A stretch of 36,746 bases of DNA from Planctomycetota bacterium. GTDB taxonomy: Bacteria; Planctomycetota; JACQVV01. The translations under genes and the position numbers were made by a program. Positions 1 to 8,009 of this stretch are shown piece by piece. Every line of letters begins with the position of its first letter. The stretch's first letter is position 1. Below the pieces are notes generated by a model. The model was given only the letters and a program-made list of their open reading frames with translations, made no database searches and was not told the DNA's origin. The stretch lies in contig JACQVV010000215.1 in the NCBI GenBank assembly GCA_016209595.1, positions 1 to 36,746 on the forward strand. The letters run 5' to 3'.

Positions 1-260
1 CTGAACAGGGCGTCCGCAACCTCGTGGAGCGCCTCGAGGTGGCCCTCGATCGAGCGGATGCGCCCGTACTCCTCGGTTTTCTCGACCGGAACGGGGGACT
101 CGCCGGGACCAAACTGCGTCGTTTTGGCCGCGAGGGCGACAAGCTCCCGCTCGACCCGGCTCCGGACCGCCGAACCGTTCTCGCCCTGCGCGAGCACGGA
201 CCCGGCAAAGCCGAGTAGGGTGGCGACAGCGCAAGCAATCCTCAAACGAGTCCTTCCCAT
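1..260 (-). CDS. Secreted protein of unknown function, 3' end cut by window edge
   Basis: An open minus-strand frame begins at an ATG at 258-260 and runs off the left edge after about 86 codons, so only the N-terminus is visible. It opens with a textbook signal peptide: basic MGRTRLR, a hydrophobic stretch (ACAVATLLGFAGS) and a VLAQ cleavage region around residues 23-25. The mature part is hydrophilic and looks helical (for example SRVERELVALAAKTTQ and a later EEYGRIRSIEGHLEALHE). A G-rich stretch (GGACACGGA) precedes the ATG and could serve as a weak ribosome site. I do not recognise the family. The G/C-rich third positions match the neighbouring genes, so I regard it as real although truncated. 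It diverges from ispD across about 310 bp of non-coding DNA. Confidence 0.6.
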   Translation of the reverse strand, partial: MGRTRLRIACAVATLLGFAGSVLAQGENGSAVRSRVERELVALAAKTTQFGPGESPVPVEKTEEYGRIRSIEGHLEALHEVADALF

Positions 261-398
261 TCCGTGTCCAGTCCCAGTCCCAGTGACGGCCTGGACTTTG
301 GCAAGCGCCGTGCCGCTCGTGGGGTCCGACGTATCCTCATGGCCCAGCGAACAATCAGTTCGTGTCATCGGTCGAATGTCACCTTGTTGGGCGTGTTT

Positions 399-439
399 TG
401 CGTTACGAACTGGTAAGATTGTGGCGTTCCGGTAACGCA
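399..439. repeat. Inverted repeat in the divergent gap before ispD
   Basis: The gap at 261-574 holds no gene that I can see. Within it, TGCGTTAC (399-406) is a perfect inverse of GTAACGCA (432-439), with 25 bp between. It lies 140-180 bp upstream of the minus-strand secreted gene and 95-135 bp upstream of the likely ispD transcription start, so an operator for either is possible. An 8-bp match can arise by chance. Confidence 0.3.
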
Positions 440-532
440 GTTTTCTTGATTTCCTAGAAGAACCGCAAGGCCTTCCGGTCAGAGTCGGATGCGCCGGATC
501 TTCCTCTCCTCTCCGCTCAGGAACCGGTGGGA

Positions 533-538
533 TACGCT
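533..538 (+). promoter_or_regulatory. Putative -10 element for ispD
   Basis: TACGCT at 533-538 resembles a sigma-70 -10 box. No good -35 is visible at the right spacing. Transcription from about 545 would give a leader of roughly 30 nt that contains the AGAGGA ribosome site before the ATG at 575. Confidence 0.35.
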
Positions 539-574
539 GGATCCGTGACGGCCGGGAAACGCGAAGAGGATACC

Positions 575-1339
575 ATGGAAGCGGCAGGACGGGAGGAGGG
601 AACGACTCCAGCCGCGGCAGTGATCGTCGCCGCGGGCGACGGACGCCGGATGGGCCTCGCCGCGGGCGTCGCGAAGGTCTTTGCCCTCGTCGCGGGAAAG
701 CCGGTGGTCGCGCGCGCGCTCGGTCCATTTCTTCGCCACCCGCGGGTGACCCAGGTCGTCCTCGTCCTCCGCCCGTGCGACCGCGAGCTCCTCGGGACGG
801 ACCGCATCGCGGGGTGGAATCCCCCGAGCGGTGTCCTGCTCGCGGAGGGAGGGCGGACGCGCAGGGAGTCGGTCCTCGCCGGGCTCCGGGCGCTGGGCCT
901 CGCGCGCGGCAGCGCGACCCCGGACGAGGAGGACGCACGGCCGGTCCTCGTCCATGACGGAGCGCGGCCATTCGTCGATCCGCGCGACCTGGATGCGCTC
1001 CTCGCCGCGCTCGAGGGAGCGGATGGGGCGGTCCCCGGCGCGCCGCTGTCCTCAAGCCTGAAACGCGTGGACCCGGATCTCTGGATCGCCGAATCGCCCG
1101 ATCGCGCGCGGCACCGGCTCGCGCTCACGCCCCAGGCTTTCCGGATGCGGACGCTCCGCGAGGCGCTGGAGCAAGCGGGGCGCGCCGGACGCGAGGTCTC
1201 TGATTGCGCCGAGGCCGTGGCGGCGGCAGGAGGGCGAGTCCGGATGATCGAGGCGCGCTCGCCGGACCTGAAGATCACATTCCCCGCCGACCTCGATCTC
1301 GCGGAGGCGCTTCTCGCGCGCACGCGCCGCGAATACTGA
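575..1339 (+). CDS. ispD: 2-C-methyl-D-erythritol 4-phosphate cytidylyltransferase
   Basis: IspD transfers CMP from CTP to 2-C-methyl-D-erythritol 4-phosphate, the third step of the MEP route to isoprenoids, in the cytoplasm. The 254-residue product has the expected landmarks: an N-terminal nucleotide-binding signature (VIVAAGDGRRMG), a central VHDGARPFVD matching the family HDAARPF block, TPQAFRM, a DCAEAV acidic site and a C-terminal DLKITFPADLDLAEALL. Length is slightly above the usual 230-240. I chose the ATG at 575 because AGAGGA lies 5 nt upstream. In-frame GTG codons at 527 and 545 would only add a low-complexity tail. The usual partner ispF lies 1.2 kb downstream, separated by three genes on the opposite strand. 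Confidence 0.93.
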   Translation: MEAAGREEGTTPAAAVIVAAGDGRRMGLAAGVAKVFALVAGKPVVARALGPFLRHPRVTQVVLVLRPCDRELLGTDRIAGWNPPSGVLLAEGGRTRRESVLAGLRALGLARGSATPDEEDARPVLVHDGARPFVDPRDLDALLAALEGADGAVPGAPLSSSLKRVDPDLWIAESPDRARHRLALTPQAFRMRTLREALEQAGRAGREVSDCAEAVAAAGGRVRMIEARSPDLKITFPADLDLAEALLARTRREY

Positions 1340-1347
1340 CGCGGATG

Positions 1348-1779
1348 CTACCAGATCTTCCTCGGCTCGCTCGGAAGGAGCTCCTCCGGGTCGTTCGCGA
1401 ACGCCCAGAGCCCCCGGGCGGGTTTCATCGCCACGATTCCGAGGTCCTCCGCGAGATGGTCGGAGAGGACCACCTCGCGCTCTGTGGGAGGGATCGTCGC
1501 GTCGCATCGGACCCAGTCGGATGACCTGCCGGCCGTCACGACCCGCACGCGGACGGCAGCCGGGATCACGAAGACCCGCATCGGTTCCCCCGCGGTGCCG
1601 TACTCCTGGACTTCTGCTTCGGGCGGCGGAGGCCAGAGCCCCAGCCGGACCGCCAGTGCTCGCGGCAGGACAACCTCCGCTCGCTGCGACTCGAACGCCG
1701 AGTTGATGAGCGCGGACGAGGACTCAGTCTTCGACGGATCGATCGCGCTGGTCAGCTGGATCGGTGCTCGCGCGCCCAT
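1348..1779 (-). CDS. Aspartic-protease-like (clan AA fold) hypothetical protein
   Basis: A 143-residue protein. The arrangement ALINSAFESQ...VVLPRALAVRLGLWPP, then a YGTAGEP segment, a run of beta-like valines, VVLSDHLAEDLGI and a C-terminal GLWAF, resembles the fold of small retropepsin-like proteins of clan AA. In those proteins a catalytic D-[ST]-G sits where this one has INS. If the fold is right, the catalytic aspartate is missing and the protein is probably not a protease. The gene overlaps the 3' end of a small upstream gene by 56 nt on the same strand, which suggests a translationally coupled pair. Family placement is from memory of the pattern only; function is unknown. It converges on ispD, leaving only 8 nt between the stops. 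Confidence 0.6.
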   Translation of the reverse strand: MGARAPIQLTSAIDPSKTESSSALINSAFESQRAEVVLPRALAVRLGLWPPPPEAEVQEYGTAGEPMRVFVIPAAVRVRVVTAGRSSDWVRCDATIPPTEREVVLSDHLAEDLGIVAMKPARGLWAFANDPEELLPSEPRKIW

Positions 1780-1927
1780 CAGCGGTCGTCTCCCTCAGCG
1801 GGTACATTCGCCGGATCCACGCCACCATCCTGGGGGGATGGATCCGCCACTCCTCGGCGAGCGCGCTGGCAACGAGGCGGCGGTCCACTGGCCGGATCCC
1901 CTCTTCCCGTCGCGCTTGGGTAGCCAT
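1724..1927 (-). CDS. Small basic hypothetical protein, partner of the downstream gene
   Basis: A 67-residue frame starts with ATG at 1925-1927. The first 45 residues look like a compact helical, arginine-rich domain (RLVASALAEEWRIHPPRMVAW, then IRRMYPLRE). The last 20 residues are polar and probably disordered, where the frame overlaps the next gene. No Shine-Dalgarno sequence is present, but a promoter-like pair (TTGCGC, 17 bp, TATGCT) ends 8 nt before the ATG, so translation may start on a leaderless mRNA. The overlap with a larger partner resembles a toxin-antitoxin or regulator pair, but I do not recognise either partner. It could also be a spurious frame. Confidence 0.5.
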   Translation of the reverse strand: MATQARREEGIRPVDRRLVASALAEEWRIHPPRMVAWIRRMYPLRETTADGRASTDPADQRDRSVED

Positions 1928-1935
1928 GGACGACG

Positions 1936-1964
1936 AGCATACTCGCGGGACAGGAACGGCGCAA
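1936..1964 (-). promoter_or_regulatory. Promoter for the small two-gene minus-strand unit
   Basis: On the minus strand, TTGCGC (1959-1964), a 17-bp spacer and TATGCT (1936-1941) match the sigma-70 pattern. The -10 ends 8 nt before the ATG at 1927, so the transcript should begin at or next to the start codon. Confidence 0.5.
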
Positions 1965-1992
1965 GGAGAGCGCGGGGTGGGGTGTTCTCCTT

Positions 1993-2487
1993 CTACTTCT
2001 CCAGCTCGGTCTGGAACCGCCGCAGGAGATCGGTCGACGTGATGAGCCCGACGAGGCGGCCGTCCTCGGAGAGGACAAGGAGGCGGTGGATCCGCCGGCC
2101 GACCATCGTCCGGCAAACCTCTACGACCGGCGTCTCGGGCGAGCAGTGCTCCACGCTCCGCGACATGATCCTCTCGACCCGGGTGGAGAGGAGCGCGGCG
2201 ACCGCGGACGCCGCCTCGCCCTTGAGCAGCGTGTCGAACGATTCGCGACCGCCGGCGGGAGGAGCCTTGAAGAGATCGCCCAGGCTCGCGTGGCCGATGG
2301 CCTCCGCCAGAGCGCGCAGGACGTCGGTCCGGGTGACGACGCCCACCACCCGGCCGTCCGCCCCGGCGACGGGGAAGCCGCTGAAGCGCCGCTCCTGGAT
2401 GATCTCGATCAGGCGCTCGACCGTGTCGGACGGCGCCACGGAAAGGGCCCAGGTCGTCATGACGTCCTTCGCGAGAAGTCTTTCCAT
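1993..2487 (-). CDS. CBS-pair domain protein
   Basis: A 164-residue protein made of two CBS motifs. The first (about residues 8-60) has KDVMTTWALSVAPSDTVERLIEII, RFSGFPVAGADGRVVGVVTRTDVL. The second (about 105-160) has RVERIMSRSVEHCSPETPVVEV, RIHRLLVLSEDGRLVGLITSTDLLRRF. CBS pairs bind adenine nucleotides or similar ligands and usually regulate a partner domain; here the pair is free-standing and cytosolic. The start at 2487 is the first ATG; no ribosome site is seen, but TATCCT ends 7 nt before it. It diverges from ispF with 92 bp between start codons. The specific ligand and target are not readable. Confidence 0.88.
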   Translation of the reverse strand: MERLLAKDVMTTWALSVAPSDTVERLIEIIQERRFSGFPVAGADGRVVGVVTRTDVLRALAEAIGHASLGDLFKAPPAGGRESFDTLLKGEAASAVAALLSTRVERIMSRSVEHCSPETPVVEVCRTMVGRRIHRLLVLSEDGRLVGLITSTDLLRRFQTELEK

Positions 2488-2494
2488 GTCGGCG

Positions 2495-2570
2495 AGGATA
2501 CCCGGCCCGGGCCTTGCCGTACATCCCGCCCTCCGCCGCTGTGGCGGAGTCGGTCCGGCCCGATTACACT
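2495..2570. promoter_or_regulatory. Divergent promoter region between CBS gene and ispF
   Basis: On the minus strand TATCCT (2495-2500) ends 7 nt before the CBS-gene ATG. On the plus strand TACACT (2565-2570) ends 9 nt before the ispF ATG. Neither has a strong -35. Both positions imply very short or absent 5' leaders. Confidence 0.4.
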
Positions 2571-2579
2571 CTTCCACCC

Positions 2580-3077
2580 ATGGATGCCCGCTCCGTCCGC
2601 GTCGGGATCGGCTACGACCTGCACCGTCTCGTGGCGGGGCGGCCTCTCGTCCTGGGCGGGGTGCGCCTGGAGGGGGACCTGGGCCTCGACGGCCATTCGG
2701 ACGGGGACGCGCTCCTCCACGCGGTGACCGACGCGATCCTCGGCGCCTCCGGCCGGCCCGACCTGGGGAGCCACTTCCCCGACTCCGACCCGCGATGGCG
2801 CGGGGCGTCCGGCGCGGAGCTCCTCGGGAGCGCCTGCCGGCCTGTCTTCGCCGAGTGGGAGGTCGCGAACCTCGACGTGGTCGTCGTCGCCGAAGCCGTC
2901 CGGATCGCGCCGCACCGCGAGCGCCTCCGCGAGTCGATCGCGGGTCTCCTCGCCGTCCCTGCCGAGCGCGTGAACCTGAAGGGGAAGACGGCCGAGGGGC
3001 TCGGTCCGATCGGCGAGGGGAAAGCCCTCGAGTGCCACGCCGTCGTCTGCCTCGCTCGGCGGGAGAGCCCCCTGTGA
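2580..3077 (+). CDS. ispF: 2-C-methyl-D-erythritol 2,4-cyclodiphosphate synthase
   Basis: IspF closes the cyclodiphosphate ring, releasing CMP, in the MEP isoprenoid pathway. The 165-residue product fits the family: GIGYDLHRL (the Asp-x-His zinc ligands), LDGHSDGDALLHAVTDAILGA (including the third zinc histidine), GSHFPDSDPRW, VNLKGKTAEGLGPIGEG and the AVV...L end. The ATG at 2580 places the IGYD motif near the N-terminus as usual; the frame is open further upstream but without family similarity. The stop codon overlaps the GTG start of cysS (GTGA), so the two are translationally coupled. Confidence 0.95.
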   Translation: MDARSVRVGIGYDLHRLVAGRPLVLGGVRLEGDLGLDGHSDGDALLHAVTDAILGASGRPDLGSHFPDSDPRWRGASGAELLGSACRPVFAEWEVANLDVVVVAEAVRIAPHRERLRESIAGLLAVPAERVNLKGKTAEGLGPIGEGKALECHAVVCLARRESPL

Positions 3078-4495
3078 CGATCCGCTTCTTCAACACGTAC
3101 ACCCGCCGGCTCGAGGATTTCGTCCCCCTCGAGACCGGAGTGGTCCGTATGTACAACTGCGGGCCGACCGTCTACGACTTCGCCCATATCGGCAACTTCC
3201 GCTCGTTCCTGATGGCCGACCTGTTGCGCCGGTTCCTCGAATGGAAGGGATTCGCGGTCCGCCAGGTCATGAACCTGACCGACGTGGGTCATCTGACGGA
3301 CGACGACGTGGACCGGATGGAAGTGGGTTCCGGGCGAGAGAAGAAGACCGCCTGGGAGATCGCCGACTTCTACGCCGAGGCCTTCCTCGAGGACTCGCGG
3401 CGCCTCGGGCTCGCGAAGGCCTGGGAAAACCCTCGGGCGACCCGGCACATCCCTGAGATGATCGAGCTCAACCGGAAACTGGTCGAGAAGGGGCTCGCCT
3501 ATTTCTCGAAGGACTCGCTCTACTTCGAGGTCCAGAAGTTCCCGGGGTACGGGCGACTCTCCGGCAACACCCTGGACGAGCTCGAGGCCGGGGCGCGCGT
3601 CGAGGTCCGTTCCGAGAAGCGCGACCCTCGCGACTTCGCCCTCTGGAAGGCAGATCCCAGGCACCAGATGAAGTGGGAGAGCCCCTGGGGCGTGGGTTTC
3701 CCGGGCTGGCACGTCGAGTGCTCCGCCATGTCGATGAAATACCTGGGCGAGACGCTCGACATCCACACCGGCGGCGAGGACAACATTTTCCCGCACCACG
3801 ACTGCGAGATCGCGCAGTCGGAGGGGGCCACCGGAAGGCCGTTCGTACGCCACTGGCTCCACGCCCGCTTCCTCCTCGTGGGGGGCGAGAAGATGTCGAA
3901 GTCCCTCGGGAACTTCTACACGGTCCGGGATCTTGCTGCGGCGGGATACGAGGGGCGCGCCATCCGCTGGGCCCTCCTCGACGGCCACTACCGCCAGCCG
4001 GCGAACTTCGCGGTCGAAGGGAAGGGTGAGGCCGCGCGGTTCGTGTCGCTGGAAAGCGCGGCGGGCTCGCTTCGCACCCTGGACAATCTGGCGACGAAAC
4101 TCCGCTTCGCGGCGGCGCCGGGAGCGGATCCGGAGCTCCCGGAAATCCTCGCAAAGGCGCGGCGGGAGTTCGATGAGGCCCTCTCGGACGACCTCGACAT
4201 CTCGCGCGCGCGGCGCGCGATCTTCGAGCTCGCCGGCGAGCTCAACCGGCGAGACGTTCCGCGGACCGATGCCGCGGTCGCGCTCTCGCTCGTTCGCGAG
4301 TTCGACGCGGTGCTCGGGTTCCTGCCGGCCGCGGAGGCCGAGCTCCCCGCCGAGGTGCGCGAGCTCGTCCTGGCGCGCGAGGCGGCCCGGAAAGACCGGA
4401 ACTGGTCGCTCGCCGACGAGCTCCGGGCGAGGATCCGCGAGCGAGGCTACGTCGTGGAGGACACTCCCAGGGGGCCGGTCTGGAAGAAGGCGTAG
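3074..4495 (+). CDS. cysS: Cysteinyl-tRNA synthetase
   Basis: Class Ia aminoacyl-tRNA synthetase that charges tRNA-Cys in the cytoplasm. The 473-residue length is typical. Visible signatures: [10 protein letters not shown] with the first zinc cysteine, the HIGH-equivalent HIGN, further zinc ligands in WHVECSAMS and in [12 protein letters not shown], the KMSKS loop ([15 protein letters not shown]), and the helical C-terminal domain ending near [14 protein letters not shown] chose the GTG at 3074 because the family N-terminus ([10 protein letters not shown]) follows directly, GGGAGAG lies upstream, and the codon overlaps the ispF stop. The adjacent ispF-cysS order is common in bacteria. Confidence 0.96.
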   Translation: MTIRFFNTYTRRLEDFVPLETGVVRMYNCGPTVYDFAHIGNFRSFLMADLLRRFLEWKGFAVRQVMNLTDVGHLTDDDVDRMEVGSGREKKTAWEIADFYAEAFLEDSRRLGLAKAWENPRATRHIPEMIELNRKLVEKGLAYFSKDSLYFEVQKFPGYGRLSGNTLDELEAGARVEVRSEKRDPRDFALWKADPRHQMKWESPWGVGFPGWHVECSAMSMKYLGETLDIHTGGEDNIFPHHDCEIAQSEGATGRPFVRHWLHARFLLVGGEKMSKSLGNFYTVRDLAAAGYEGRAIRWALLDGHYRQPANFAVEGKGEAARFVSLESAAGSLRTLDNLATKLRFAAAPGADPELPEILAKARREFDEALSDDLDISRARRAIFELAGELNRRDVPRTDAAVALSLVREFDAVLGFLPAAEAELPAEVRELVLAREAARKDRNWSLADELRARIRERGYVVEDTPRGPVWKKA

Positions 4496-4516
4496 GTGCA
4501 AGGGGAGGGGGAGACG

Positions 4517-4972
4517 ATGGTCCAGGAAGAGAAACCGGAGAACCCGATCCTCGACGAGCGGCGGAGCACGCGGAGGGTCGAGATGGAGAAGGGCTCGGGA
4601 CGGGCGTGGGGGTGGCCCTTCGCCAAGAACACCGCGCTCTTCCTGGTCCTCTGCCTCGTGTACGGGGGGCTCATCTGGTGCGCGACGAGCTACCTCCCGC
4701 GGGTCGAGGAGGAATACCGGGCGAAGCTGGGGGGCGGGGAGACGGCCGAGGAGGCGGAGCGCGTCTTTCGCCTGGCGGACTCGCTCTCCGATCGGACCGC
4801 GCTCGCCCTCTCGCCGTACGTGATTCTCGCGCTCCTTGAGGGCGCCGCGATCCGCACGCGCCGGTGGGCCCTCTTCGACTGGGTCTACTTCGTACTGACC
4901 GCGCTCCTCGCCTTCGCCTTCCTGTTCGGCTACGTCTCGCTGGCGGTGCCGCTCTACGAGGCAAGGCCATAG
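4517..4972 (+). CDS. Inner-membrane protein of unknown function
   Basis: A 151-residue protein with a polar, charged N-terminus (about 35 residues) and three probable membrane segments: about residues 39-60 (ALFLVLCLVYGGLIWCA), 97-115 (LSPYVILALLEGAAI) and 122-146 (VYFVLTALLAFAFLFGYVSLA). A charged loop of about 35 residues separates the first two. The ATG at 4517 is preceded by a strong purine tract (AGGGGAGGGGGAG). A GTG at 4496, directly abutting the cysS stop, is possible but lacks that site. It probably ends the ispF-cysS transcript, since a perfect hairpin follows. I do not recognise the family. Confidence 0.75.
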   Translation: MVQEEKPENPILDERRSTRRVEMEKGSGRAWGWPFAKNTALFLVLCLVYGGLIWCATSYLPRVEEEYRAKLGGGETAEEAERVFRLADSLSDRTALALSPYVILALLEGAAIRTRRWALFDWVYFVLTALLAFAFLFGYVSLAVPLYEARP

Positions 4973-5008
4973 CTCCTCGCACCTCGCTGGTCGTCCCGTG
5001 AGCGAAAC

Positions 5009-5038
5009 GCGACGGGCCGGCGAGTGCCGGCCCGTCGC
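5009..5038. terminator. Bidirectional hairpin terminator between converging genes
   Basis: A perfect 13-bp stem (5009-5021 with 5026-5038) closes a 4-nt loop. It lies between two convergent genes that end at 4972 and 5072, so it serves both strands. No long T tract follows on either side; the minus strand has only GTTT. Position and stem strength make termination the best reading. Confidence 0.75.
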
Positions 5039-5071
5039 GAGAAGGACAGCCGTTCGGTCGGAGTCGGGCCG

Positions 5072-5821
5072 TTAGTACTCCGGTCCCTGGTTTTCGCGCT
5101 CGCGCTCGCGCGGACCCCATCCACCGCCCCGGCGGGCGCGCATCTCCTCGTAGAGGGCTGCCTGCTCCTCGTTGAGGATGCCCTTGATCCGTTCGGTTTC
5201 CTGGTCCCTCGCGGCCTGGCGATCGGCCCAGGACTTCTCCAGAATCCCCTTGATCGCGGCGGCCTGCTCCTCGGAGAGCCCCAGGAGCTCCTGGAGCTCG
5301 GCGAGCTCCGCCTCGGCCGATCGCGGCCCGCGGGAGCGGCCCCGGCCGCCCTCGCCGCGACCAGGACGGTCTCCTTCGCCACGCTCGCCCTCGCCGCGCC
5401 CGGGACGGTCTCCCTCGCCACGCTCGCCCTCGCCGCGCCCCTGCCACCGGTTCCGGCGGGCCTCCTCGCGGCTCTTTCGGAACTCCTGGTACTTCGCGAG
5501 CTGCTCCTCCGTGAGCTCCGCCTCGATCGCCTTGGTCGTCTCGGCTTCGGCCGCCGTGCGGGCGTTGGAGCTCTCGGTCAGAATCGCGCGGACCTGGGCG
5601 ACCTGCTCCTCGGTGAGGTCCAGGGTCTGCTGGAGGCGCTGGGTCATGAACTCGATCATGCGCTCGGCGGGGCTGGGTTCCTTGTTCTCCTCCGCGCCCG
5701 GCTGCGGCTGCCCCTCTTCCTCGCCCTGCTTCGGGTCCTGGTTCTCTTCCTGTGCCCAGACCGTCCCGAGGGAGATCGCGGTCGCGACCGCGGCCACCCA
5801 CGCCATCCTCACGAGCGTCAT
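5072..5821 (-). CDS. Periplasmic Spy/CpxP-like LTxxQ-repeat protein
   Basis: A 249-residue secreted protein. Residues 1-23 are a signal peptide (MTLVRMAWVAAVATAI...VWA), followed by an acidic Gln/Glu/Pro-rich linker. Two similar helical modules carry the LTxxQ-type signature: LDLTEEQVAQVRAIL (about residue 68) with AELTEEQLAKYQEFR, and LGLSEEQAAAIKGIL (about residue 183) with LNEEQAALYEEMR. Between them is a very low-complexity Gly/Glu/Arg stretch with two exact-register copies of a 13-residue unit. Spy and CpxP family proteins are periplasmic chaperones or stress sensors; whether this one is a chaperone is inference. The start is supported by AAGGAG 6 nt upstream of the ATG. Confidence 0.8.
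   Translation of the reverse strand: MTLVRMAWVAAVATAISLGTVWAQEENQDPKQGEEEGQPQPGAEENKEPSPAERMIEFMTQRLQQTLDLTEEQVAQVRAILTESSNARTAAEAETTKAIEAELTEEQLAKYQEFRKSREEARRNRWQGRGEGERGEGDRPGRGEGERGEGDRPGRGEGGRGRSRGPRSAEAELAELQELLGLSEEQAAAIKGILEKSWADRQAARDQETERIKGILNEEQAALYEEMRARRGGGWGPRERERENQGPEY
5364..5441. repeat. Two tandem 39-bp units inside the Spy-like gene
   Basis: Units 5364-5402 and 5403-5441 differ by only a base or two and encode the 13-residue unit GRGEGERGEGDRP (minus strand) twice. The flanking code is similar in kind, so the linker probably grew by slippage. Confidence 0.85.
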
Positions 5822-5937
5822 CTCGTTCTCCTTGTCCGTGATTCCGTCCCGGCCGCCGATCGACCGAGGAGTCTACGGACGGACGGGGGGCGGCGGATGT
5901 TCCGTGGAAAACGGAGGTCGCCAGGGACCCCGCCGCT

Positions 5938-7920
5938 TCACGCCCCCTGCGGGTAGAGATGGAAGAAGAAGCGGATCATCTCGATGTGGTCGCGGAGCTC
6001 GAGCTTCGCGGCCCGGGTGGAGAGGACCCGCAGGAAGGCGGCGCGGATCTCGTTCTTCGCCGCGAGGTGGCGCGCGGCGCGGTCGCCGAAGCGGCCGGCG
6101 AGGAGCTCGTAGGCGAGCGCGACGGGCGCGAGCTGGGAGGCGAAGAAGGCGCGGGAGTCGTCCTCCGAGGCCTCGATCCGCGCGAGGCGGACGGCCCCCC
6201 CCATCCCGTGCGAGTCAAGGAGGTGGTCGGCCTGGGCGAAGGCCGCGTCGAGGTAGGAGTCCTTGCCGAGGATGAGGTGGGCCCGGGCGAGCGCGACGAT
6301 CGCGTCGGCGTGCGGCCGGGTCGCCTTCCGGTCGCCGTTGAGCCAGCCCTCCGCGCGGTCCTGCCGCTGGGTGGAAGGATCGGGCTGGCGGCCGATCCGA
6401 TCTGCGAGCCCGTCCGCGAGCCGCCCCGCGAGCGGGAGGAAGCTCTCGTCCTTCTCGAGCTCCGCCACCTTCAGGGCGGCGAGGAGGTCGTCGGCCCACT
6501 CCAGCGTCCAGCGGGTCGGTGGGTAGAGCTCGTAGGCCGCGACCTTCGCCTCCAGGACCTTCTTCACCTCGTCCTTGGGAAGGATGCCGAGGAGGTACTT
6601 CTGGAAGTAGAAGGAGTCCGGGAGCCCGGTGTAGGTCCGCCGCATCCTCTCGATCGAAGAGCTCGCGACGCGCTCCCCCAGCTCCCCGCCGAGTTTCTTC
6701 CATTCCAGGAGCGAGACGAGGAAGAAGGGGAGCTCGTCCGTCGAGTTGGTGCGGCGCACCTTGCGGAACTGGTTGACGTCCGGGTCGTAGTGGGCGAAGA
6801 GGTTGGCGATCAGGGCCTCCTGGATCCGCGCCTCGTCGTCGCCCTCCGGGAACGGCGCAAGTTCGATCTCCCCCGTGTCGAGCCTCGCCTCCTCCGGTCG
6901 GCCCCAGCGGTGGAAAAGGTAGCCGAAAGTCGGCTGGTGGTCGGTCGCGGAGTCGGGCGGGTACGCGAGGCTCACTTCCTTTCTCATGGGGTTGTCGAAC
7001 CCCTCGACCGCCAGTCGCGCGCGCCCCTCGGCGTCGGCCGTCGCCTCGTGAACGCGCTTCTCGCCGGTGTAGAGTTCCTCCACGACGCGCACCAGGGCGC
7101 CGGCGGCGGGCTTCTCCACGGGGTCGCTCACCCGGTCCACGAAGGCCTGTCGCTCCGTGGCGCCGGCCCGGAAGAGCAGGGTCGCGGGCTCGCCGGGCCG
7201 CACGGGGATCTTGACGCGGGCCCACGGGACGCCCGCTGTCGGCCTCGCCCCCGGCACCGGGAAGACCGGCGTGTTCTTCCCCCCGCTCTCGACGGCGATC
7301 TCCTCGAACCTCAGGAGGTGGTGGGCGGCGAGCGGGTCCTTCCGGGCGAGGAAGTCGAGCGACTCGCGCACGAGGAAGGTCCGGCTTGCGCCCCCCGCGT
7401 CCTTCCGCGAAAGGGCCTCGTGGATCGAGAGAGAGAAGCGGTCGAACGCCTCGTCCTGGCTGCGGTTCGAGGTCAGTCCCGCGTCGTAGCCGAATGTGTA
7501 GTAGGCGCCTTCTCCCTCCAGGAAGAGGATGTACTCGAGCGAGCGGAACTGCGGCTCGACGGCGCCGAAGGGATAGGGAGGCTGGCGCGAGAAGAGCACG
7601 GCCCGGGTGTACCCTTCGATCGAAAGGTCGAGGCGGGCGGCCGGCCGATCTCCGCCGTCCTCGTCCAGGACGACCGGAGGGAGAGCCTCCCCTTCGCCGC
7701 CCTTGTACGCGATCTCGATCGCGATGTGCGGCGCCCCAAGCAGCGTCGGGTCGGGTTCTTCCGTCCGGTAGGCGAGGCTTCCCCTCCAGTGCCGCTCTCC
7801 CGCCCGGGAGATGGTGAGGTTGCCGCGGTCGGTAGGGGAGAGGTCCCACTCTCCCTGGGCGGCCGCCGGGACGGCCGCCAGGGCAAGAAGGAAAGAGGCG
7901 AGGAGAAGACGTCGAGTCAT
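5938..7920 (-). CDS. Large secreted protein of unknown function with a helical C-terminal half
   Basis: A 660-residue protein beginning with a clear signal peptide (MTRRLLLASFLLALAAVPAAAQ). The first half, rich in beta-strand patterns, includes a segment with VKIPVRPGEPATLLFRAG and a following stretch (RVVEELYTGEKRVHEATADA, then EGRARLAVEGF) like a carboxypeptidase-regulatory or Ig-like domain. The second half is helical and contains repeated patterns such as ADAIVALARAHLILGKDSYLDAA and ALAYELLAGRFGDRAARHLA. These recall alpha/alpha-toroid proteins (for example polysaccharide lyases or thioredoxin-associated toroid domains). No catalytic motif is recognised. GGAAGGA precedes the ATG at 7920; the frame is open 25 codons further up without a signal sequence. 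It is divergent from the next gene. Confidence 0.8.
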   Translation of the reverse strand: MTRRLLLASFLLALAAVPAAAQGEWDLSPTDRGNLTISRAGERHWRGSLAYRTEEPDPTLLGAPHIAIEIAYKGGEGEALPPVVLDEDGGDRPAARLDLSIEGYTRAVLFSRQPPYPFGAVEPQFRSLEYILFLEGEGAYYTFGYDAGLTSNRSQDEAFDRFSLSIHEALSRKDAGGASRTFLVRESLDFLARKDPLAAHHLLRFEEIAVESGGKNTPVFPVPGARPTAGVPWARVKIPVRPGEPATLLFRAGATERQAFVDRVSDPVEKPAAGALVRVVEELYTGEKRVHEATADAEGRARLAVEGFDNPMRKEVSLAYPPDSATDHQPTFGYLFHRWGRPEEARLDTGEIELAPFPEGDDEARIQEALIANLFAHYDPDVNQFRKVRRTNSTDELPFFLVSLLEWKKLGGELGERVASSSIERMRRTYTGLPDSFYFQKYLLGILPKDEVKKVLEAKVAAYELYPPTRWTLEWADDLLAALKVAELEKDESFLPLAGRLADGLADRIGRQPDPSTQRQDRAEGWLNGDRKATRPHADAIVALARAHLILGKDSYLDAAFAQADHLLDSHGMGGAVRLARIEASEDDSRAFFASQLAPVALAYELLAGRFGDRAARHLAAKNEIRAAFLRVLSTRAAKLELRDHIEMIRFFFHLYPQGA

Positions 7921-7958
7921 CCAGGTTCCTTCCGTGACACAGACTCGGGAGACGCCGT

Positions 7959-7964
7959 ATCTTA
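7959..7964 (-). promoter_or_regulatory. Putative -10 for the large secreted protein
   Basis: On the minus strand TAAGAT at 7959-7964 resembles a -10 box. It would start transcription near 7952, giving a leader of about 30 nt that contains the GGAAGGA ribosome site. The -35 is weak. Confidence 0.4.
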
Positions 7965-8009
7965 CGCCGGAACGGCGGCCGCGGGCCATGGTCACGCCCG
8001 GCGCAGCGC

